NCBI GenBank assembly: GCA_900550165.1
Contig: URQY01000022.1
Span: 1 to 28,147, forward strand
From: an uncultured Eubacteriales bacterium
GTDB lineage: Bacteria; Bacillota; Clostridia; Oscillospirales; Oscillospiraceae
Direction: 5' to 3'
DNA: 28,147 bases
The position numbers and the translations under genes were made by a program. Shown piece after piece: positions 23,771 to 28,147 of the stretch (position 1 is the stretch's first letter; every line of letters starts with the position of its first letter). The notes below the pieces were generated by a model. It did not search any database, was not told the origin of the DNA, and worked only from the letters and a program-made list of their open reading frames with translations.

Positions 23771-24088
23771 ATGCTTGAACTCGATAAGACTACCTTTGAA
23801 GCCGAAGTGCTTCAGGCTCCCGGCAAGATCCTCGTTGACTTCTATGGCGACGGCTGCGTTCCCTGCGCTGCCCTGATGCCCCACGTCCACGGCTTTGCCG
23901 ACGTTTACGGCGACAAGATCAAGTTCTGCGCCCTGAACACCACCAAGGCCCGCCGCCTTGCCATCTCTCAGAAGATCCTCGGCCTGCCCGTTATCGCGAT
24001 CTATGAGAACGGCGAAATGATCGACTCCTGCGTCAAGGACGATGCTACGCCCGAGAACGTGGAAGCGATGATCAAAAAGTATATCTGA
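23771..24088 (+). CDS. trxA: Glycine-reductase-type thioredoxin with GCVPC active site
   Basis: A 105-residue thioredoxin. The active site is GCVPC (residues 28-32, cysteines 29 and 32), in place of the usual WCGPC; the replacement of W by G and of G by V is known from thioredoxins linked to glycine reductase. The cis-proline strand (LGLPVIAIYENG) and the C-terminal helix are intact. It reduces the oxidised GrdA selenoprotein each cycle. A GGAG site precedes the ATG, 17 bases after trxB. Confidence 0.95.
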   Translation: MLELDKTTFEAEVLQAPGKILVDFYGDGCVPCAALMPHVHGFADVYGDKIKFCALNTTKARRLAISQKILGLPVIAIYENGEMIDSCVKDDATPENVEAMIKKYI

Positions 24089-24155
24089 TTTTGCGATAGT
24101 CCGCTTTTCGCAAGGAAAGCTGCTATAAAATTCTGAGGAAAAGGAGGAAAGAGTA

Positions 24156-24635
24156 ATGAGCATCTTAGCTGGTAAGAAAGTTGTCATTATCGGTGACCGT
24201 GACGGTATCCCCGGTATGGCGATCGAAGAGTGCGCAAAGTCCGCCGGTGCGGAAGTCGTATTTTCCTCGACGGAATGCTTCGTCTGAACGGCCGCAGGTG
24301 CAATGGATCTGGAAAATCAGAAGCGTGTGAAGGAATTCGCTGAGCAGTATGGCCCCGAGAACGTCGTCGTTCTCCTGGGTGCTGCCGAAGGCGAAGCTTC
24401 CGGCCTCGCTGCTGAGACGGTCACCGCCGGTGACCCGACCTATGCCGGTCCGTTGACAGGAGTCTCGTTGGGACTCACGGTTTATCACGTGTGCGAGCCT
24501 GAGGTCAAGGCTGAGTTTGATCCTGCCGTCTATGACGAGCAGATCAGCATGATGGAAATGGTTCTGGACGTTGATGATATCATCAACGAAATGAGCGCCA
24601 TCCGCGATCAGTACTGCAAGTATCTCGGCAAATAA
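24156..24635 (+). CDS. grdA: Glycine reductase complex selenoprotein A, in-frame TGA = Sec44
   Basis: Read through the in-frame TGA at 24285-24287, the gene gives a 159-residue protein ending in TAA, the normal GrdA length. The redox motif is C41-F-V-U44 (CxxU) in SSTECFVUTAAGAMDLENQ, the GrdA hallmark. The selenol takes the carboxymethyl group from protein B and hands an acetyl group to protein C, leaving a selenide-sulfide that TrxA reduces. The ATG has an AAAGGAGG site seven bases upstream. Without recoding it appears as a 43-codon stub plus a separate reading frame from 24303. I did not find a clear SECIS hairpin by eye after this UGA. Confidence 0.97.
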
Positions 24636-24850
24636 GCAAACTGCACAATCAGACAGGTGTCTATGAAGGCGGCGGCTTCTGCCGCCGCCTTCCGCAGTTT
24701 GGCCGCTTTCAATGGCTGCAGCAGCCGGAGGCCGCGGTGTGATATGCAGCGATACCCTCGCTGCAGCGATTTAAGGCGATCAACAGAAGAAGCAGGACGA
24801 TTCCGAAGAATCGACCAAACCGAAACAAATTTGAAGGGAAGGACTACACT
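24636..24850 (+). other. Structured 215-base intercistronic region between grdA and grdC
   Basis: No gene is supported. Three perfect hairpins are present: 24666-24676/24681-24691 (11 pairs of GGC repeats, loop TTCT), 24746-24752/24758-24764 (7 pairs), and 24798-24803/24808-24813 (6 pairs, CGAA tetraloop). A GGCTG/CAGCC stem lies near 24714-24726. None has a T run. The region may set the ratio of GrdA to GrdC/GrdD or mark an mRNA processing site. Confidence 0.7.
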
Positions 24851-26389
24851 ATGAAAGCAGTGATCAAGGGCGCCGGCTACATTCTGGCGCACACACCCGA
24901 TATGGTGCTTCACAATGGTACCACCCAGACGACCGAGCGTATCGTCAACCCCGACAGCGAGTATCTCAAGGAGCTGCCGAGCCACATCCGCTCGTTCGAT
25001 CAGGTTCTCTCTTATTGGCCCAACCAGGTCTACATCGGCAACAAGACCCCCGATGACCTGGCCGCCGTTCCCCAGCCCTGGTGCGACAAGACCTGCGATG
25101 TCAACGACCGCTACGGCAAGTTCGGCCAGATGATGCCGCAGGAGGAGTTCCTGCTGCTGATGCAGGCGTGCGACGTGTTCGACCTTGTCAAGCTGGATGC
25201 AAACTTTGTCGCCGCTCACCGCGGCGAGCTCGAGGCCAACCCCCTCATCGACGAGACCATCATGGCCCGTATCCCCGAGGCGCAGACCGAGAAGGCTGAG
25301 ATCGAGCGCCTCGTTGCCGAGGAGCATTCCGAGGGCCTGTACGACAACGGCGAGCTGGTCGGCTGCGTCAACCGTGCGCATGATATCGACGTGAACCTTT
25401 CCGCTCACGTCATGCACGAGAATATCGTCTCCAAGGCCTCCTCCGTGCTGGCTCTGCTTGCGGCGCTCAAGCAGAGCGGCGTTGCCAAGGAAGATGTTGA
25501 GTATGTCGTCGACTGCTGCGAAGAGGCCTGCGGGGATATGAACCAGCGCGGCGGCGGCAACTTTGCCAAGGCTGCGGCCGAGATCGCGGGCCTGAGCCAT
25601 GCGACCGGCTCCGACGTGCGCGGCTTCTGCGCCGGCCCGTCCCACGCGATGATCGACGCGGCGTCCCTCGTCGCCTCCGGCGCTTATAAGACGGTCGTTG
25701 TCACCGCCGGCGGCTGCACCGCCAAGCTCGGCATGAACGGCAAGGACCACGTCAAGAAGGGCCTGCCCATCATGGAGGATATGGTCGGCGGCTTCGCGGT
25801 CGTTCTGACGCAGGATGACGGCGTGAGCCCCGAGGTCAACCTCGAGATGATCGGCCGCCACACGGTCGGCACGGGCTCCGCGCCGCAGGCGGTCATCTCC
25901 AGCCTTGTCACCGATCCTCTCGACAAGTTCGGCATGAAGATCACCGATATCGACAAGTATTCCCCCGAGATGCAGAATCCCGATATCACCAAGCCGGCCG
26001 GCGCGGGCGATGTGCCTCTGGCCAACTACAAGATGATCGCGGCTCTCGCTGTCAAGCGCGGCGAGCTGCAGCGCGCCGACCTTGCCAAGTTCCCCGAGGA
26101 GCACGGCCTGACCGGTTGGGCGCCCACGCAGGGCCATATCCCCTCCGGCGTGCCCTACATCGGCTTTGCCCGTGAGGATATCCTCTCCGGCAAGTGCAAG
26201 CGCGTGATGATCATCGGCAAGGGCTCTCTGTTCCTGGGCCGTATGACCAACCTGTTCGACGGTGTGTCCTTTGTCATCCAGGCCAACAGCGGCGAGGAGA
26301 AGTCCGGCGTCAGCGAGGCTGAGGTCAAGGACATGATCGCCAAGACGATGCGTGATTTCGCCGCGACGCTGCTTGCGCAGGCGGAGTAA
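24851..26389 (+). CDS. grdC: Glycine reductase complex protein C, beta subunit
   Basis: A 512-residue protein that with GrdD forms protein C, which takes the acetyl group from the GrdA selenoether and releases acetyl phosphate. The sequence begins KGAGYILAHTPDMVLHNGTT and contains FCAGPSHAMIDAASLVASGAYKTVVVTAGG, a thiolase/FabH-like condensing-enzyme fold segment typical of GrdC, and VMIIGKGSLFLGRMTNLFDG near the C-terminus. Length agrees with known GrdC. The ATG has a GAAGGGAAGGA stretch upstream. It is followed 13 bases later by grdD. Confidence 0.96.
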   Translation: MKAVIKGAGYILAHTPDMVLHNGTTQTTERIVNPDSEYLKELPSHIRSFDQVLSYWPNQVYIGNKTPDDLAAVPQPWCDKTCDVNDRYGKFGQMMPQEEFLLLMQACDVFDLVKLDANFVAAHRGELEANPLIDETIMARIPEAQTEKAEIERLVAEEHSEGLYDNGELVGCVNRAHDIDVNLSAHVMHENIVSKASSVLALLAALKQSGVAKEDVEYVVDCCEEACGDMNQRGGGNFAKAAAEIAGLSHATGSDVRGFCAGPSHAMIDAASLVASGAYKTVVVTAGGCTAKLGMNGKDHVKKGLPIMEDMVGGFAVVLTQDDGVSPEVNLEMIGRHTVGTGSAPQAVISSLVTDPLDKFGMKITDIDKYSPEMQNPDITKPAGAGDVPLANYKMIAALAVKRGELQRADLAKFPEEHGLTGWAPTQGHIPSGVPYIGFAREDILSGKCKRVMIIGKGSLFLGRMTNLFDGVSFVIQANSGEEKSGVSEAEVKDMIAKTMRDFAATLLAQAE

Positions 26390-26402
26390 TGGAGGAATCG
26401 TC

Positions 26403-27560
26403 ATGAGTGATTTGCAGAAGACCATTGCAAGGACCTTCCTGGAAATGGCCGAGGGTCTGGAGAGCGGCTCCTATGGGCCGCGCCCCAAGATCGCGCTGAC
26501 CGGTATGGGCAGCGAGCATGGCGAAGAGAACGCTATGCAGGCGGCCATCATGGCCAGCAAGCGCGGTGTGGACGTGTACTACATCGGCTCGCTGGAGGCG
26601 GAGGGCATCACGACCATCCATGTTGCCGACGATGAGGAAGGCCACAAGAAGATGGAGCAGATGGTGGAAAACGGCGAGGTCGACGGTGCTGTGACCATGC
26701 ACTTCCCGTTCCCCATCGGTGTTTCCACGGTCGGCCGCGTTGTGACGCCCGCGAAGGGCAAGGAGATGTTCGTTGCGAACACCACCGGCACCTCGAGCGG
26801 CGACCGCATCGAGGGCATGATCAAGAATACCATTTACGGCATCATCACTGCCAAGGCCTGCGGCGTGAAGGACCCCACGGTCGGTATCCTGAACGTGGAC
26901 GGCGCGCGCCAGACTGAGATGGCGCTCAACCAGTTGCGTGAAGGCGGCTATGACTTCAAGTGGGCCACCTCCGCGCGCGCGGACGGCGGCGCAGTGATGC
27001 GCGGCAACGACGTGCTGCAGGGCACGCCTGACATCATGGTCATGGACAGCCTGACCGGTAACGTCATGATCAAGATGATGTCCGCTTACACCACCGGCGG
27101 CAGCTTCGAGTCCACGGGCTTTGGCTACGGCCCCGGCATCGGCAAGGATTACAATAAGCTGATTCTCATCATCTCCCGCGCCAGCGGCGCGCCGCTGATC
27201 GCCAACGCGATCGAGTACGCGGCCCAGCTCGTGCGCGGCAAGGTGTTCGAGGTCGCCAAGCAGGAGTTCGAGGCCGCTGAAAAGGCCGGCCTGAGCCGTA
27301 TCCTCGAGGCACGCAAGGCTGCTGCCAAGGGCGCCTCCGCTGCGGCGGAGGAAGAGGTCAAGTGCCCGCCCGCCGAGCCCTGCACGGCCAGCATTCCCGG
27401 CATCGAGGTCATGGACCTTGAGGACGCCGCCAAGGCGCTGTGGAAGGCCGGCATTTATGCCGAGACCGGCATGGGCTGCACCGGCCCGCTCGTCATGATG
27501 AGCGAGGCAAACCATGAGAAGGCCGTCGAGTTGCTCAAGGGCGCGGGCTATATCGGCTAA
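26403..27560 (+). CDS. grdD: Glycine reductase complex protein C, alpha subunit
   Basis: A 385-residue protein resembling PlsX/phosphotransacetylase-type enzymes (KIALTGMGSEHGEENAMQAA near the N-terminus). C359, in AETGMGCTGPLVMM, coincides in number and context with Cys359, which is reported as the acetyl-accepting thiol of GrdD in Eubacterium acidaminophilum. Acetyl-S-GrdD is phosphorolysed to acetyl phosphate, the ATP-yielding step. A low-complexity Ala/Glu linker (about 305-320) separates the main domain from the C-terminal cysteine domain. The ATG has GGAGG upstream and lies 13 bases after grdC. Confidence 0.97.
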   Translation: MSDLQKTIARTFLEMAEGLESGSYGPRPKIALTGMGSEHGEENAMQAAIMASKRGVDVYYIGSLEAEGITTIHVADDEEGHKKMEQMVENGEVDGAVTMHFPFPIGVSTVGRVVTPAKGKEMFVANTTGTSSGDRIEGMIKNTIYGIITAKACGVKDPTVGILNVDGARQTEMALNQLREGGYDFKWATSARADGGAVMRGNDVLQGTPDIMVMDSLTGNVMIKMMSAYTTGGSFESTGFGYGPGIGKDYNKLILIISRASGAPLIANAIEYAAQLVRGKVFEVAKQEFEAAEKAGLSRILEARKAAAKGASAAAEEEVKCPPAEPCTASIPGIEVMDLEDAAKALWKAGIYAETGMGCTGPLVMMSEANHEKAVELLKGAGYIG

Positions 27561-27573
27561 GGAGGAAAACGCA

Positions 27574-27867
27574 ATGCTGGTGAAAGACACCGTGAAGAAG
27601 ACGGAGCTGGAGCTGACCACGGCGGAGCTGATCGACCTGGTCGCCAACGGCAACCGTCAGGTCGACCTGGTGTTCGACGAAAAGCAGAGCGATGAGGACG
27701 GCTATCTGCACTGGGACCGCGAGAACTGGACCAGCGTGGACGGCAAGCGCTTCATTCGCAGCTATTTCCTCGATGGCCGCGCGCTGAGCGACTACAGCGG
27801 CTACAACAAGTACGACATGAAAGGCTATTTCCAGCCGGAAAAGGCCAAGGAAGTCCTGCTTGGTTAA
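27574..27867 (+). CDS. Unrecognised 97-residue protein, last gene of the glycine reductase operon
   Basis: A 97-residue acidic, probably soluble protein, 13 bases after grdD with a strong GGAGG site, followed by the operon terminator. No signal peptide, membrane segment or cysteine is present. The N-terminal half has a helix-like segment (about 12-26) and a hydrophobic strand DLVFDE; the C-terminal half is rich in aromatic residues (DGYLHWDRENWTSVDGK, then repeated YxxY spacing in DYSGYNKYDMKGYF). I do not recognise a family, and it is not one of the standard grd genes (grdX, A-E, trxA/B, or a BCCT transporter). Close coupling with grdD suggests a role in protein C function, assembly or expression. 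Confidence 0.88.
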   Translation: MLVKDTVKKTELELTTAELIDLVANGNRQVDLVFDEKQSDEDGYLHWDRENWTSVDGKRFIRSYFLDGRALSDYSGYNKYDMKGYFQPEKAKEVLLG

Positions 27868-27876
27868 CGGAAATGA

Positions 27877-27905
27877 AACGGCGCGCCGAACGGCGCGCCG
27901 TTTTC
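27877..27905 (+). terminator. Terminator of the glycine reductase operon
   Basis: ACGGCGCGCCG and CGGCGCGCCGT (27878-27901) form a very stable G/C stem with a small loop, followed by four T. It lies ten bases after the last stop codon. Confidence 0.85.
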
Positions 27906-27927
27906 CAAAAAAATCTTGCTTCCAGAC

Positions 27928-27956
27928 TTGACAGAAGGGAAGAAAACACTTATAAT
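27928..27956 (+). promoter_or_regulatory. Consensus promoter of tRNA-Pro
   Basis: Perfect TTGACA (27928-27933) and TATAAT (27951-27956) with a 17-base spacer. Confidence 0.93.
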
Positions 27957-27960
27957 ACTA

Positions 27961-27981
27961 CTGTTCTGCGATGCAGAACAG
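27961..27981 (+). repeat. Perfect inverted repeat at the tRNA-Pro transcription start
   Basis: CTGTTCTGC (27961-27969) and GCAGAACAG (27973-27981) form a nine-base-pair repeat with a three-base spacer, right where transcription should begin. It may be a 5' leader hairpin removed by RNase P processing, or an operator. Confidence 0.6.
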
Positions 27982-27993
27982 GTAATTACATAT

Positions 27994-28069
27994 CCGGGTG
28001 TAGCGCAGTTGGTAGCGCGCATGGTTCGGGACCATGAGGCCGTGAGTTCGAATCTCGCCACTCGGACCA
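27994..28069 (+). tRNA. tRNA-Pro, anticodon CGG
   Basis: A 76-base cloverleaf with encoded CCA: acceptor CCGGGTG/CACTCGG (one G-T pair), D arm GCGC/GCGC, anticodon stem CATGG/CCATG around TTCGGGA (anticodon CGG, proline CCG codon), T arm GTGAG/CTCGC around TTCGAAT. A terminator follows three bases later. Confidence 0.96.
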
Positions 28070-28071
28070 AG

Positions 28072-28107
28072 AAAAGCCTTGAAATCGTATGATTTCAAGG
28101 CTTTTTT
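28072..28107 (+). terminator. Intrinsic terminator of tRNA-Pro
   Basis: A perfect 15-base-pair stem (28072-28086 with 28091-28105) and a T run to 28107. Confidence 0.95.
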
Positions 28108-28147
28108 GCAACTTTTAAGAGCAAAACGCGTGGTGCGCAAATGTGTA

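Noticed and set aside
24285..24287. Possible pseudogene of grdA caused by a TGA
   Set aside because: The CxxU motif and uninterrupted frame on both sides match functional GrdA selenoproteins.
24657..24854. 65-codon frame between grdA and grdC
   Set aside because: It translates through three perfect hairpins, has low-complexity Ala runs and no Shine-Dalgarno site.
24608..26425. 605-codon minus-strand frame opposite grdC
   Set aside because: Same antisense effect; no start signal and no recognisable protein.

Overview
The window looks like chromosome from a GC-rich, anaerobic, amino-acid-fermenting member of the Clostridia. I infer an Oscillospiraceae-like gut bacterium. The basis is an Sec-dependent glycine reductase operon with its own thioredoxin system, S-box and glycine riboswitches, Firmicutes-type Shine-Dalgarno sites, and high GC with strong third-position GC. 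No mobile element, CRISPR array or rRNA was seen. The genus cannot be fixed from this sequence alone.

Layout. Bases 31-8355 are on the minus strand and form four transcription groups: (a) a rhomboid-like membrane protein without catalytic residues, an HD-domain protein and a TIM-barrel protein; (b) an SPFH membrane protein with a small ribbon-helix-helix-like protein; (c) an AT-richer GNAT acetyltransferase; (d) an MBOAT O-acyltransferase, a DHHW/AlgJ-like SGNH protein and a MATE transporter. Divergently from group (d), metK lies on the plus strand behind a SAM-I riboswitch with its terminator. A hairpin-dense 175-base stretch follows metK. Then on the minus strand come a radical SAM/SPASM-like protein, a RelQ-type alarmone synthetase and a small three-helix membrane protein. 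From 13082 to the end everything is on the plus strand.

The core of the window is a contiguous selenium-to-glycine module of about 12 kb. It holds selA and selB (overlapping by ATGA), the tRNA-Sec gene (selC) with its own promoter and terminator, then a promoter, a tandem glycine riboswitch and a terminator whose 5' arm overlaps the P1 stem of the second aptamer, which predicts a glycine-activated switch. The operon that follows is grdX-grdE-grdB-trxB-trxA-grdA-grdC-grdD plus a 97-residue gene I do not recognise. Both grdB (codon 348) and grdA (codon 44) carry an in-frame TGA that must be read as selenocysteine; without recoding each gene is split in two. SelA and SelB plus the tRNA supply selenocysteine to GrdB and GrdA. 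GrdE/GrdB bind glycine, GrdA carries the carboxymethyl-selenoether, GrdC/GrdD release acetyl phosphate (hence ATP), and TrxB/TrxA return electrons to GrdA. selD (selenophosphate synthetase) is not in the window.

The window ends with a consensus promoter, a short perfect inverted repeat, tRNA-Pro(CGG) and its terminator. The items I think most deserve a second look are the riboswitch/terminator architecture of the grd operon, the unknown last gene of that operon, the intercistronic hairpins, the hairpin-rich element after metK, and the protease-dead rhomboid with a zinc-binding tail.
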